Assembly: GCF_020740795.1 (NCBI RefSeq)
Contig: NC_067290.1
Coordinates: 14,056,001-14,120,000, forward strand
DNA: 64,000 bases
Direction of reading: 5' to 3'
Source: Apus apus
Lineage: Eukaryota > Chordata > Aves > Apodiformes > Apodidae
Shown here: positions 1 to 13,534 of the stretch, in pieces
Layout of the letters: each line of letters opens with the position of its first letter
Numbering within the stretch: the first letter of the stretch is position 1
Made by a program: the position numbers and the translations under genes
The notes under the pieces: generated by a model
What the model saw: only the letters and a program-made list of their open reading frames with translations
What the model was told of the DNA's origin: nothing
Database searches by the model: none

Positions 1-1479
1 CAACTGGTATTTATTCGGCCCCATCGTCAGCTCTGCAGGGCACTACAAAATCAACTGACCCTATATGGGATCACTCCGAGTTCCACTTGGCTGAGTGTGA
101 TTTTGCCTCATATCAACTAGTTTCTCTTAGACATTTAGCAACTTAAAATGTTGAATTCAGAATAAACGTTTGTAAAGATGGAAAACCTTTTAGAGTCTTC
201 ACATTTCTTCAGTATATTTTTTTTTCCTCCCCACACTCCAAGTAGCCACTTGAGCACAAGAGGAGCTGCTATAGGGTCAACACCGAGCCAGGCAACAAGG
301 TGTTGAGAAGAAGGAGTAAGAGCTGGATCCATTCTGGCAGCTCCCCACACACAGCCAAGAAATCCCCGCTGACTGGAGACGCAGCGAGGACGCAATGACC
401 CGAGGAACAGTGAGGGGTTTTCAGCTCAGCCAGAGGTAAACAGTGGCCCATCACTGCATTCCAACAGCTGAATCGGGGTCCCCTTAAACCAGGAGGTCTG
501 GAAACCAACAGTCCGACTAAAATCCATTTCCATGCCCTGCACTGGAATCAGGCATGGATGAAGAGAGCAGCTGCTTGCTCTAACACCGGCAGAGCAAAGT
601 GATGGCTGTAAACAAGAGCAACCCTCTGAGTCACGGGGCAGAGCCACGGGCACTCTGCACCCAGTGACACCCCATTTTCTGCGGCACCAGGAGGCTCAGG
701 GTGCCAGGCCGAGGCTCCCTGGTCCCGTTACCAGACCTGTGGACAAAACCGGCCTCCATCTCCACTTCCCCATCCTGCTCACAGCTGCACGAGAGCCCAG
801 CAAGGAGCCACATTCACCTTCCAGTCTAGGTAACACAGTTTGCCTGGAAAAGGGGGGGAAATGTATCCAAATGTAACCAAGACTGAGCCCATGCTTAAAA
901 GTTTTGGTGCGCTCGCGTCAGAGCTGTCATCCTGCGTTACACAAAGTGCAGAACGAACACACCAGGCCCCTCAGTCCTGAGGGAGCATCAGCCTTTTCCA
1001 AGGAAGGGCTCCAGCAAGCCAGCAGCCAGATCCCATGGGGTGAGATTAAAAAGATGCAGATTACGTGTTTTTATGGTGTTGCCATTAGGAGTGGGAGAGA
1101 ACAACTAACCGGTTGGATCAGCGTTTACCAAAACAGAGATGTTACAGCCTTCGCCAGCCAGTGGGAAGCACCAAGGCTCGGAGGAGCAGGATGTACATAC
1201 ACCTTCCCACAGACAGTTAACAAAAATTAAATAAATAAAATCCCTCACAGCAAAGCGATTTCCAAAAATAACTAACACAGCGGCCACCCGCTGGTACACG
1301 ACCCTTCCCTCTCCGCACCACATCTCCCAGACCTTGGACCGAGCCTCCCACCTCCCAAGCCCCCCGACCATCACCCTTACTCCTTGGTGGGGCTGGAAGG
1401 GAAAAAAACACACCGGGCTGTCCCAGAACGCACGACTTTCCACCCCCCCCCGAGCCTTGACCCGACACGAGTGGGGCTC
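1..1479. other. Left flank without recognised gene
   Basis: No exon could be supported on either strand. A minus-strand AATAAA lies at 10-15 and a plus-strand AATAAA inside an A-rich stretch near 1231-1240, so 3' ends of transcripts are possible but unproven. If the CpG island to the right drives a minus-strand transcript, this stretch would be its first intron or a non-coding exon. Confidence 0.5.
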
Positions 1480-1960
1480 CCGGTGTGGAGGGGGCTGCCC
1501 TGGGGGTGGGAAGGGAAGAAGTGGCCCTGCGGGAGCCCGGCCCCGGGGAGCGGCCCCGTCGCGGGGGGGGGGAGGCCGCGGGGCTCCTACCTCGCCAGTG
1601 CCGGCCCTGCGGGCAGCCGCGGCGGCAGCCCCACATCTGCGGCGGAGGGTCCGGCCGGGCCGGGCGGCAGCCGGGGAGCCAGCCCGCAGCCCCTCGGCGG
1701 AGAGTCCTGCCCGCGGCGCCCCGCGGAGCTGCCCGCGGGTGTGCGCGCCCCGCGCGGGGCGGGGCGGAGCGGCAGGGACCGGCCCCGGGCAGCCCCCGCC
1801 CCGCCGGCCCCGCCGCTCCCCCCGGCCCAGCGCCGGTGCCGGGCGGAGGCGGGGACCGAGTGGGCTCGGCAGCCCCCGCACCGCCCGCCCGGCCCCGGCC
1901 CCGGCCCCAGCACCGGGCACCGGCCGTGAAGCAGCGCCCGGCGCGGGCCCGTTCCCCGGC
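1480..1960 (-). promoter_or_regulatory. Orphan CpG island, probable promoter
   Basis: About 480 bp are strongly GC- and CpG-rich in an otherwise AT-richer flank, as in a housekeeping promoter. On the minus strand a good 5' splice site, GGCGAG|GTAGGA, ends a possible first exon at 1591. Open frames through the island are low-complexity Ala/Gly/Arg/Pro and match no protein I know, so the exon may be untranslated. The gene it would belong to lies beyond the left edge. A plus-strand promoter is equally possible. Confidence 0.5.
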
Positions 1961-4900
1961 AGCGCTGCTGCCGCCTGGGGCTGCAGGCGTTCGGCTCCTT
2001 TCTGCTCAGGGCTTTATGCCTTTTGTTGTTGGTTGGTTTGTTTGTTTTTTTGTTGTTGTTCAATACGCCAAATGTACAAACAAACCAACCTCAGATGCAC
2101 AGAGAAGGTGGGGCAGCTGAAGCCATTTTGCAGACCTGGATGTGAAGGCAGGGAGCCCGGTAGGAGACAGGGATGGAGCCCCTGCCCAGGACAGGGTGTT
2201 GCTCAGCCCCGAGCGCTTGGCCGGGCTCTGGAGCAGCTGCGCAGCTTCGCCCTGGAGCGGCCAAGCAGGAGACACAGGTGACCCCAGCACAGACCCAGTG
2301 GGCCCAAGCAGCAACACACCCTGCCAGTGTCCCCACACATCGGGGCTGGGATCCCCAAGAGTGCTCCCAGGGCATCCCGGGGAAAGCAAACAGGGCAATG
2401 GCAACCTGTAAATGCACCCACCTGATCCTGCTGGATCTTCTCCCTGCCCTTGGCATCCAGGATCCCTGTGGACAAATTATCAGCTCAAGTGTGGTGACAA
2501 CAATCCTCTTGCTCCTCATGCCAACCTTGTGGTGATATTTAAGTATATATATGTTGCCTTCTTCAGGTAGGGACAGATTGTTTTTGTGGCTTGGCTTCAT
2601 TAAGTGCTTTGTAATTTCAATAGGTTGTCCATTTGAGGCAGGCATCAAATAAATGGGTATGCACAGAAGCTCTGGAGTCATTATCTCATACTGCAAGCAT
2701 GTCCTGTACGTGGTGAGGAGCTGGGGAGGCAGCACTGTGCTCAGCAGAGCTTTGCTATCTGTCCTTCAGAGTGTTTGGCCTGTGGAGATAGGCAAACAAG
2801 TTTGGGGAGGGGGAAATACCACCACTAATTAAAGAGGCCAAACAGAAAATGTGGGAAGGACCAGTTTGTAACTGCTCAGTAGATAAAAATCAGAATAATT
2901 TTCCCATGAGATGAAAATGGTTTATATAGGCATTGGAATTAAGATTCTTTTTTTTTTTTTAGTTTTTGCTTGAAATTCACAGATAATTTTTCTTTACCTT
3001 GGCAGGATGTCTGTTAGTCTACCTACACATCTTTGTTCTGCTTCCCAGGCTCTTCCCAAGTGAGGTCAAGTCCAAGTTTGCTGTTTGGGAAGCAGGTTTC
3101 AGACCCCCACTGGTAACATAAATGTTGTAACTATGCTAGCTTTGCTTGGGGATCATCTGATGCTTCAAACTTTTAGTGAACAGAAGTTTCTTCAATGTTA
3201 ATCACTTACAGAAATTAAGCCACATGAAAGAAAGGGAGGTTTTCTAATAAACAGGGAGTATTGCATGCTTATCTCCAGATGATGATACCTCCTGTAATGA
3301 GGAAACTCTGTGGCTGAGGCTGGGACGGTGCTCGGTATCACTTCCTTGAAGTGTGTGTACAGTGACTCAGGGCAATGGTTGAGTTACTGCAGCCTGAGAG
3401 ACCAAACCCCTACCACTCCCCTCCAGTCCAAAGCTATATCAAAAGAAAGCAGTAACCCATTCAGAAACCCCCTGCAGAGCTGAACAGCTTCTTGAGGTGC
3501 TGTAGTGCAAGTATTTGGCTCCATGGAAGTTGTCCATTATGGCCACCTTCTGGACTATATTGTGTCTATCTTCTGGACAACCCTTCTTAACTCCTTGTGA
3601 TTTCATTTAAAACATTAATACTTCATTTGCTTCATCTTCTTAAGAAGCTCAAGTAACTTTACAGAACTGTGGCCTTCTCTGCATTACCAAGCTTTGTTGC
3701 CCACTGTTAACAGCCTGAAGAAAAGGGACAATACGATGCATGCACACGGCCACCAACCATGTCACCAGGGCTCTTCTGGAGCAGAGTGTTCACCACTGGC
3801 ACAGATGGCATAGCTCAAAACTTGATTTAAGTGATGCTGGTTCTGACATCCTTCCAGCTTGGAGCAAGGGACACTTGCTGGAGATGTTTGAGAATTTCTT
3901 CATAAGAAATGTCCTGCAGTTGCAAGCTCTTGGGATAGGGGAGAGCCCCTAGATCTCATCTGTGCTCTCGTTGAAACATCTTAAAGTCACAGTTTCTGGG
4001 CTTAGAGAAACCTTATGCCCATGTTCCCTTAAAAAAAGAGGGAAAAAGAAAAAAAAGAAAAAAGTTAAAAAAAGAGGGTTTTGCAGCTGGCATGAAGCAG
4101 CATGAGAAGCAGGTAGTGATACAGAGCCAGAAATGGAGCTCAGGGGCTGGACACTGCAGCAGTTCACCCTCTTGTCCTTGGCCTTCAAAAAGAAGAAAAC
4201 CCAACAAAACCTCACAGCTGCAAGGATTCCTTACTGCTTCATTTTTGGTAAAAAGGTTCAAAGAGAAACCAGTCAGGAGGAGCTCAGTAACAGCCAGAAA
4301 TTTCAACTATTCTTTTGGCAGGATAAAAGATCCTGAGTACTAATTGGGCGGGCAGCCTGAGATCCAGCATGGGCTGATGGACAGAGCCTCACTGCAGATC
4401 AAACAGGGCTCTCAAGTGTTTTCTTGGTGGTTTTGGTCTTCTGTTTACCTCACGTTTATCTTCCTCTGCAGCTTTTTTCAAGGTGGGAAGGCAAACCTCA
4501 GCCCTCAGCTCCTTCTGACATGTGCCTGCAATCGGGCTTGTCCCTTCTTGTCCCAGAGGGCTTGGCATTGTGCAGCTGCCCACGTGCCCAGAAAAGCTGT
4601 ACTGCAGGATACTAAGTTTGGAGAGGACTTAAGTGTTCTTAAAAGCAAAACACATTAAGTTACTGACAAACCAATACAGGTATTAATATCAAGACATTCT
4701 AGACATTGTGGGTTTCGCTCAAGATCTATGCGGCCAACTCTTGATGAAGTTGTTTCTGTCCAAGTTAGGGAGGTACGGCTGATTAGGTGAGGGGAACTAG
4801 GAGCAGATTCTTGGGGAAAAAAAAATAAAATTTGGTAATTTATTAGCATTTAGGAGGATTCAGCAGGAGAGAAGTGTTCCAGGTAAGTCCTCACAAAGTT

Positions 4901-7900
4901 CCTGTCTGGGTTATTTGGTCCCAGCTTGTGCTCGGACACACTGAGCAAGCAGGGTCATCCATTTGCAAAATGTGTGACTAATTAGCCTTGTGGCCTCCTC
5001 AAAAATAGTTAAATCGGAAACACTTCCATACTTGCAGACCTTGGAAAATCTTTGCCCTAAATGAGCTTTTGTGGTTTCCAAGGTCTACTGCCCAACATGA
5101 ATTTCTACCACAGGACTGAAAAAAAGGCCACACAAACACAACCTGCCCTCAGCTGCTGGCAAGGGAAAGCATCTGACCAGGCTTATCAAACAACATTGTT
5201 GTGATAAGCCTCAACTGCCTGGGGACACTGATGCTCTTGACTGCTCTTTTCACAGGCTACTTTTTCCTCCTTTAGTGTGAACCAATAATTTTTATATCTG
5301 GATGACAACAACTTAGAGATGGGTGAATCGGGGTAAATCGATGAGGTTTTTGTAACTGTTTTAGCTAGGCTGTGGTCAAGTTCCTCAGTTTCATTGGAAA
5401 GCTTAAGCTGTTGGGTCCTTTGTTAAATTTCCTAGGAACTGGGGAAATGCAGGACTGTGCTTCATTCAGTTGAGCCATGTTGAGTTGAGCAACTCTTTTT
5501 ATTTTTCTTAAAGATATTTTACAATCTCTAGCCAGGTAAATTGTAAGTGCACAGGAGAATAAAGGGGAGAAATATTGATCTGTGAACTAGCAAGCAAAAG
5601 TTAATACAATTATTAATGTAATCATGCTGTACCTCATTTTTCCTTTCTCTAAGCTATTTTAACCATCCAGATTATAAAATCTTAAAAAAAAATTAGGTGG
5701 ACCCTTGTCCTGAAGCATAGGAGCATGTTAAGGTAGCCCAGGACAGGAGACTTCAGATGTTCGTGAAGCCTTATCTTGGTGAGTGGAAATTCTCACTCAA
5801 TCTGGTCAAACCCTAAGAGCTTGCCTGGCCTTTCTCAGGCTCTTTGGAAGTGAGGAATCTTGTGTGCATTGCTGGAGTGTTTTTCTGGCTATTTTTATGC
5901 CTCACGTTTTCTGTACATGCAGCTGTAGTCAACTGCTGCTTCTCTATCCCAGACAACTGAGATTTTCCATAACCTTTGACTAAGGAAAAAAACACCCACT
6001 TCTTTCATCACAGGCCCCCCTCACAACAGGCAGCACGTAAGAAGATTATATAAATATTATATTAAGCACATTTTTGGCAGATTGCTTGCATTTGTATTGC
6101 ACTTCTTTCCACTAGTGTCTGTGTAGTAGAAGGCATAAATTATGCATTCAGACCACAATAGAAAGGAATACTTTGTTGCATTTTAGTTCCACGTTACTTA
6201 GGTATTTCTCATCAATTACCTGCCTTGTTATTTTAACTCCTACATTGATGTATCCAGACAGAAAACCAGACTGAGGCATTCTAAAGATGAGATATCCTTA
6301 CTCCATGTTATTGAGAGGTATTTCTATATAAACCTGCTTATAGAGGAATAGTTTCTTCTTAGAAACCAAAGGCAAGGCTTACTTTGTGAGCTACAGAAAA
6401 CTAGCACTCATGTCTTCTGGCCATAACTGAAGAGGAAAAGGTTTTGTGACCCTTCTGACCAACACCCTGAGGAGTAGTTGCTGATAGAATTTGCTTCTTC
6501 TTGGGCTTACCTGGTTTCATACACTGATGGGGAGACTGCAGCTTTTAAAATTCAGGAATTTGAGCTGAGTGTGATTACTGCTTCAGCAAGTCCTACATGC
6601 AGATTGAAAAAGCAAAGTGAACAAATGTTAGTACATTACATAAAAAGCAGCACAGGTATTTTACAATGCAGTTAAATGCAACATAGATTTTTGATAGAAA
6701 ATCTGCTCCACCTAGCAAATTTTGATAGGGTGGCAGAAATGCAGGGAGAAGGGGTAGCTTGTTTTAGGGAGGCTTTTCTGTTCTAGGCCAGTGAATATAA
6801 AGAGTTGCTTGTGTCCCAAGAGCTGTTTTACTCTGTCAGGGAGAGCAGGCTGGTTTCAGATGACCATATTCAAAGGTCACCACCTCCACTGTTTCATAAA
6901 AGGAGAAAAAGATTAGATACAGACCACCCCTTTTCCCAGCTGCCTTGAAGACAGGGAAGCAAACACATGCCTCTCTGGCACTGAGTGTATTACATCTTGC
7001 CAACGCTTTGTACACACTCCCCAGAGTACGTAGGAGATTTGTGCTCAGACCTCCACTGCAGTTCTGCATCATGCACCATAACTGTATATAACACATGCTG
7101 GCAAAAGTCAGTCTAGCAGCAAGGCAGCACCTGCTATGCTGGATGCTGCGAGTTATCCATGTCCTCTTATTCTCTTTACAGATTTGTTGTTAGGGTGAGA
7201 AAAGCCAGGCCTCAAATATTGAACTGTTATCTCAGCTGATAGCTGCTGTATGCAGCTGCTGTATCAGTTGGTGTGTATTAAATAAGATAGTAAAGAAGCT
7301 TTGCACTGAGGGCAGGTACAGTCTCAAAGTTGTTTTGTGGGTTTTTCCCCCCTCACTTCAATTCCATCTTGGTTTGCGTTTGCCGACACTAACCCTGAAC
7401 TCTGCCCAACAGAGGATTACAGCTATTTATATCTTAATTGGGAATTATGACTAGCAATCTGTCAAATCAGGTTTTTTTCCTCCAGAAAAGAACTACAGTC
7501 AAACACAGGACAGTTCTTGGAAACTGTTTTGCTATAATACTGGGTGCCTGCCGGGAGCCGGTCTCAGCAGCGCAGGGAGCACCCTGTGAGGTTTTATGGG
7601 ACATTGGAGGGAAACTGGTTTGCAAGGCGTTTACACAGGGCAAGCAAACAGCCTCCCTTGAGCCAGTTCACAAGGCTTGACTCTGACTCTCCTCTGGCTG
7701 TTGGTAGCACTCCTGCTCACTTACTAATGCCAGCACAGGACAGTGATTAGCCTGTTTTTCAAACCTCAGGGTGGAAAATAACTGGGAGAGGAGTTGCTGC
7801 CAAATCAGAGCAGCAGAGATGCTGCAAATAGCACGAGTGTGCTGCCTCTGACAGCCCTGCCTGCAGTGGCAAACACAAACCACGCGTTTCCCTGACAAAA

Positions 7901-8330
7901 CATGGAAGCCCCTGTAACCCACCCACCAGCACGGCCTGCGTGGGACTGGGAACACTTACAAGGAAGGGGCTGCTCCTGCATCCACATTTTTGTGGCAAAA
8001 GTCCTGTTCTGGTGCCCAGACCCAATGCTGCCAGATTTTAAAAAAATATGGAAGAGAGTAGGACAAGCATCCAAACACAGAGGCATTTTATTTATATGAC
8101 CTGAAGCAGGGTCTGCTGTTTGTGCTGGATGTCTAAACACTTGCTGAGAGCCCACAAACCGTGCTGCAGGGTTTACATTTTTTTTTTCCCAGGTAACTTC
8201 GGGAATTGCAATCTGTTGAATCAGAGGAATGACATCTGATATCCCTGCTAGGGCTCTAAAACAAGGTGTGTCACATACAGGACAACAGCAGAGCCTGTGG
8301 CCCCTGAAGACCATTCTAGGACTTTCTTAG
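1961..8330. other. Gene-free AT-richer stretch
   Basis: Short scattered frames only, with no conserved protein, splice-bounded exon, RNA gene or tandem array that I recognise. Simple-sequence patches are a GTTT/TTG-rich run at 2028-2063 and an A-rich run at 4029-4077. It could be intergenic or intronic to a gene starting at the CpG island on the left. Confidence 0.6.
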
Positions 8331-8605
8331 ATAGAATCATAAAACTGGTTTTGATGGAAAAGAGCTTTAAGATCATCAAGTCCAACTGTTAACCCAGCAC
8401 TGCCAAGTCCACCACTAAACCGTGTCCCTCAGTACCACATCTACATGTCTATTAAATACCTCCAAGGATGGTGACTCTACCACTTCCCTGGGCAGCCTTG
8501 TTCCACTACCTGACAATCCTTTCAGTGAAGACTTTTTTTCCTAATATCCAATCTAAACCTCCCCCTGGCACAACTTAAGGCCACTTCCTCTTGTAGCTCT
8601 GGGTA
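8331..8605 (-). mobile_element. CR1 LINE 3' fragment
   Basis: Reading the minus strand, this ends in the typical avian CR1 tail: the complement of AGAATCATAAAACTGG, followed by a diverged form of the 'measurement-to-TTCCAACC' segment, then the block that mentions CCTGGGCAGCC and CCTCTTGTAGCTCT. It is 5'-truncated to about 270 bp and clearly old, with many substitutions against the consensus I remember. No open reading frame remains. CR1 copies usually truncate at the 5' end on insertion, so this is an ordinary dead copy. Confidence 0.8.
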
Positions 8606-11600
8606 GCACCTCGAGCCATTCACACATTCAAGTGTCCTTGGAGACAATTTTTGTCTCTTCGTGGTCTTGCATTTCTCTGAGATTCCTCTGTCCAAGGCCT
8701 TTGAGCTCCTATGGTTCCATGGGCTGCTCACCTCCAGACTTTGGATAAGCAGAGTGGTGGGTGATAGGGAGATGGGTGGACTTTCTGTAACTGCAGCTAA
8801 ACAGAACAACCAAACCCATCCCTGGACTCAGGCTTGCACAACCCCAGGTACATTCAACACTAACTGGAGCAGCCACCACCTCTGTCACTCTGAGTCCTCC
8901 CCCCACCTCTGACTGTCATGTCTTGTACTGACCTTGTGGTGCATTAAAGGTGGTCTTGCATGAACAGAGAGTTTTGCCATCACCTCATGCTGCTTGCACA
9001 GATTCTCATTGCCTCCTCCAAAAGCAGAGCAGCCAGCTATGTCTTCCTTCAGCTTCAAAGGGCTTGCAGGCATCTTGAGCAACCTGGGCTCAGGTCTCAG
9101 GGCCAGAAGCCTCTGCTGCAATGTAAATTGAATAAAAGGCATTTTAAACACCTAAGTGCCATTTAATTTCAATCTGTAGAGTTATTGTGACTGTTTTGGG
9201 AAGGATTTATTTCTTCCAAAAGAGTTGCTTACTTGTACATCGAGTCCAGAGGCAACAGGAGAAGCTCAGCACCCAGCTGCAACGTCCAGGATAAGTGGGC
9301 TGAAAGAACCTGCTCCCATTCTTCTGATTTTGGGTTTATTACTTGTCCAAAGCTTTGTACGAAATGAAGTGCAACAGCAAATGATAACTAAAACAACTCC
9401 TGAGGTCACAAAGTACAGTCACCCCCTTGGTGGTCTAACCAGAGGCGTGGGCTGTTAATGCAAAGACAAAACTGAAAACAGTATTTTTGTGTCTGACTAA
9501 ACACACATTAAACAATGTGGGAGATTTCTCTGATTTTGACCTTTTTAGTCAGGCAACAAAGCAGATGAGAACTTCTCCTATGAGCTAGTTAACAGGTTTC
9601 TAATTTCCAACTTGTATCTGAAAAGCCTGTGGGTTGTTTGGAAGGGCTTTCTTCTGTTATATGCAAGACTTAATCTATCCCTTCCTATTCAGCTAAATTA
9701 CTTTATGTCCTAGTCATAGTGAAGCACTTAAAGGCTTCCCACTATTAGTATCTCTATTCTAGATCATAAAATAATCTTCCTAACTTCAAAGCAATCGGCA
9801 ACCCCATCTTGTCTGTTTGGGATAGTTAACCCTAGTAAGTACTTCAGTTATTTTGGGAGATAACATGTGACTTAAGATACCTAGGCAAAAAACACCCAGT
9901 TATTGAAATGAAAAGCCAGGTAATGTCAGGACAGTTTTAAGTGGCAGCCTGCCCTTACTTCTTTAAGCAGCACATGGAAAAAACCTAGAAATCAGTTTTG
10001 AGTGAGCCCAGAGGAAGAGCGAGCTCTGAGCACAGCAGATTTCTCAGTCTCCCTAAGCACAGAAGACAGGAGCTGGTGTGATGGCACAGTGAGTGTGCTG
10101 CACCCAGCAGCGTGGGGCAGGCAGAGGTGGGACCCACAGGGACCCACGCTGTGGGATCGTGGCTGGCTCCTCTCCAGCCCCGCGTCCCTCCGGCGCTGCA
10201 GGTGGATTTGCAGAGCACTGCACAGGTACGAGGCCTAGTGGGGTTTTCAGACATGAAAAAACCAGCCCAGCAGATGTTCAGTGCTTCTCAGCTGCCTGTT
10301 GGCACAGAGTGCCATGTCTTTCTAGTCTCTGTTCCTCAGAGGCTGGAGTAAGACAGGCCGGATTACTTGAAATCCAGTGTCTTGGGTGTCTTCAGATATA
10401 CTGAACTGAGGAAAAACTACCACAAGTAGGATGAATAAAACAAATCCTCTTACACCTTTTAAAGTGTTATTATGTGTTCATGCCCAAGCTTGCATTACTT
10501 CAACAGCAAAAAACAGGTCTGGTCTGGGTTTCCAGCCTCACTTTTCAGACAAGACACAGGCCAGCACCCAGAAGCAGGTTTTCTGGCAGTTCTTAAGCAG
10601 CTGCTGACATGGTTAGACCCTTCTGCAACAGCAGAAGCACCTCTTTCCTGATGCTCAGTTCAGTTCAGTTAATGGATGAAGATAACTTACATTTCTGTGC
10701 CCAGCAAAAGCCCCAAACCAGCCCTTAACCATGCTCCAGATGTTCAGAATCTCAACACAAGGCTGTTAATTGACTAAAAGCTCCAGGCACACAGCCCTGA
10801 TATCTGCCAGGCATAAAGAGGACTTGAAATTCATAGTAATTTTCTTTGTGCGATTAGCAAAGTGAACTTTGCTTCCCATTTCAGCATTTAATACATGGCA
10901 AACAGCAAATTACCTGTAGCTTGGAAGGAGGATATTTGAGTGTTCATTAAGTTAAATCACACTCCACATACAAAAAAATAGTAAGGTAATATTGTTCCAA
11001 CACCTACACCAAACATTTACCTAGCTATCTCTGTAAGAATGAGATTAAACAATTCACCCTGGGCCAAAATCCAAGTATGACTAATTTTTTTCAGGGCCAC
11101 AAGCTTGGCAAAGTGCTCAGTGATAACAAAGTACACGTTTTTGAAGACTGTGACTGAGGAACCCAGAGGTCTGATCATGTCTCCATGGGTACCTTCTCAG
11201 ATCCCTATTCAATGTAATAAGAAAAGTACAAGTCAGCTGTAGCAGCTCTGCAGAAACCCAGTGCTGGTTCCCATACAAGTGCTGGGGACACTCAAAAACC
11301 CCAGTTATTCTTGCCAGGGGTGGTGGTGTTAGTAACTGCTTTTGGAAAGACATTTGTGCCCTGGAGAGAGCATCTTGAAAACAGATGTTTGGAAACATTT
11401 TCATGGTCATAGGGTTTTGTTACTAAAACTGGTGTGAGTGTGGCACTGATACAAGCTCTCTGACCTGTGGCACTTAAGGCTTCTGCACCACAGCAGCCCA
11501 GGGAGAAGGCAGGAGCCACCCTGTCCCCAGGAAAGAAGAGAAATAGCAAGCCCCTGCCAAGCAGTTTCCCTTCCTCTTTCCTTCTGCTCTTCAGAAAGAG

Positions 11601-13171
11601 CTGTCCTCCTGTTCTGGCTCTGTGTTGCAATGCTACTCAGAAACGGGAAGGATTGAAGGAATTCTCCCCCTTCTCCCCAGGGCTTTCCCTGTGCCTCGGG
11701 CTCCCTTCTCCTGTGCCTGGCAGAGATTTCTTCCTACACACTCACTGCTGCTCCTTGTGTTTCAGTGAACACAAACTCAAGGCACTGATAACAGCTTGGA
11801 TGATGTTTCCTTACAGTCAGCACCCAGCAACAAGACAACAAAGGCAGTAAGGACATTTCTGCAGCTACAGTAAGGAAATACAAGACCTTCCATTGCTTTT
11901 AAAGTATATAAACAATAAGGAAAAATTAAGCTTCACTGTCATTTCAGACATGAAGTCATGCTGGCATCCCCACTCGGTCTGCTCCTTTTCCCCCCAGACT
12001 AGGGCCTTTTCCAGCACCTCAGGGCAACAGCAAAGTCCAGCTGATCTGCACTTTGCCTCTGCCTGGGCCAGGCCTCCAGGGATGCTCCAGCAGTTCCAGG
12101 AGACCCTGCTTGCTCTGCCCAAATGCCCATCCCTGAGCTCTGCCCACAGTGTCCTCACACTTAGTGCCCTAACACTCATACCACGGGTTCATGAACTTCT
12201 CAGGGAAGGGTCCAAGTGCTGAAGGGAAGAGAATTGCTGAGTCCCACCACTTCAAGATCAGACCTCTGCTTTGCAGAAAAAGCACCAGACCATGCAGAGA
12301 ATTGGGTGATTCCAAAGCTTCACAGAGCAGGATTGGTTTTGTTCCTACATTGGAAAAAAAAGAGAAGTAGAGGAACCAAAGCAAGGAGAAGGGGAGGAGC
12401 GGGGGGCACACCTCCCACAGCTTTCGTAGTGTTTTACTTCCAGTTGATCCAGCTCCTGGGAGACTGCTGAAATGTGGGAGGGGAGTATCACCTGGGCACT
12501 GTTGCCTGTTGCCATGCAGAAGCAGTGCTCTTCAAATCACAGAGCCCTTCTCTGTCTAGAGAAGAAACAGGCAGCAAATGGGAAGAGATTTCTATTTTCT
12601 TGCATTTCATCAGCTTGGGAAATTCCCCATGCCACTGGAAAACCCAGAGGGAAATAAAGGGGATCAGGAGGGACCTAGTCTGGGTAACAGACAGGGATGT
12701 GCGGCAGCATCTGGCTGGGGAGGGACCCCACACACCCAGCACTCTGGGCACTGGCTGCAGCCCCAGCCCTGCTGCTCCCTGCTCTCTGCCAAAAGCTGTG
12801 GAGCAGCAGCTCAAGAGCCACCACCACAGCAAAGACCATCAGGACATTTTTATAGGTGGCAGAGGTGGCCAGCTGGAAAGTTTGCCTGGGTTACAGGAAT
12901 GGGTGCTCCTTCATACCCTTAAAGGGCTGAACTGGTTTGCATATGGAGAAAATCAAAGTGGGGACACTGGTTTCACACCACAGCCCCCTGTACCCAGTGG
13001 GACCTGGGGGGTCCTACACTCCCCCTGCTACAGCCTCACAGGCATGTCTCTTCACCCATATCACCTCTGCCCTCCAGCCACTCCCTGTTATTAACCCCTG
13101 TTCTGATCCTCTTTGCCTGTCATCCCCACTCCTGACTTCCCATCCCTGGATGGATTTTAAAGCCCTGTAGA
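8606..13171. other. Gene-free stretch downstream of HYAL1
   Basis: No supported exon or RNA gene. In mammals HYAL3, NAA80 and IFRD2 lie on this side of HYAL1. I searched the frames here for a hyaluronidase core (GLAVIDWE, WGFY) and saw none. Confidence 0.6.
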
Positions 13172-13280
13172 TGTAGCACTGAGGGACATGGTTTAGTGGT
13201 AGCATTGGCAGTGCTGGGTTAATGGTTGGACTCCATGATCTTGAAGGTCTTTTCCAACCAAAACAATTCTATGATTCCTA
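13172..13280 (+). mobile_element. CR1 LINE 3' end, short fragment
   Basis: Plus-strand CR1 3' terminus with GACATGGTTTAGTGGTAG, then GCAGTGCTGGGTTAATGG, then the tail TTCCAACCAAAACAATTCTA and ATGATTCC. Only about 110 bp survive. It lies about 170 bp beyond the HYAL1 polyadenylation signal, in the opposite orientation to that gene. Confidence 0.9.
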
Positions 13281-13452
13281 AACCTTTTCCCATAAATTTT
13301 CCTCTTTTTTTCTGGATTCTCTCTTCCCCCAGCCCAACATGCAGCCCCTGGCAGCATCCTGAGGCACTGCCAACGTTTGTTGCTGGGGGACCCTCCTGCC
13401 CGAAAACATACTGTGGAGAAAGACAAAGAGACATGTACAGGTGCCTACTGGT

Positions 13453-13458
13453 TTTATT
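13453..13458 (-). terminator. HYAL1 polyadenylation signal
   Basis: AATAAA on the minus strand, 77 bp after the HYAL1 stop codon, giving a very short 3' UTR of roughly 100 bases. Confidence 0.75.
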
Positions 13459-13534
13459 ACCAGCCCAGTGGCCAGGTTCCCAGCCCCAGGGTGTCACCCT
13501 GCCCTCCCTGGTGTCCCCAGCATGGTGAGTGAGC

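Noticed and set aside
8600-9150. Possible continuation of the CR1 element beyond 8605
   Set aside because: After the CCTCTTGTAGCTCT block the sequence stops resembling the CR1 consensus I know, so I ended the element there.
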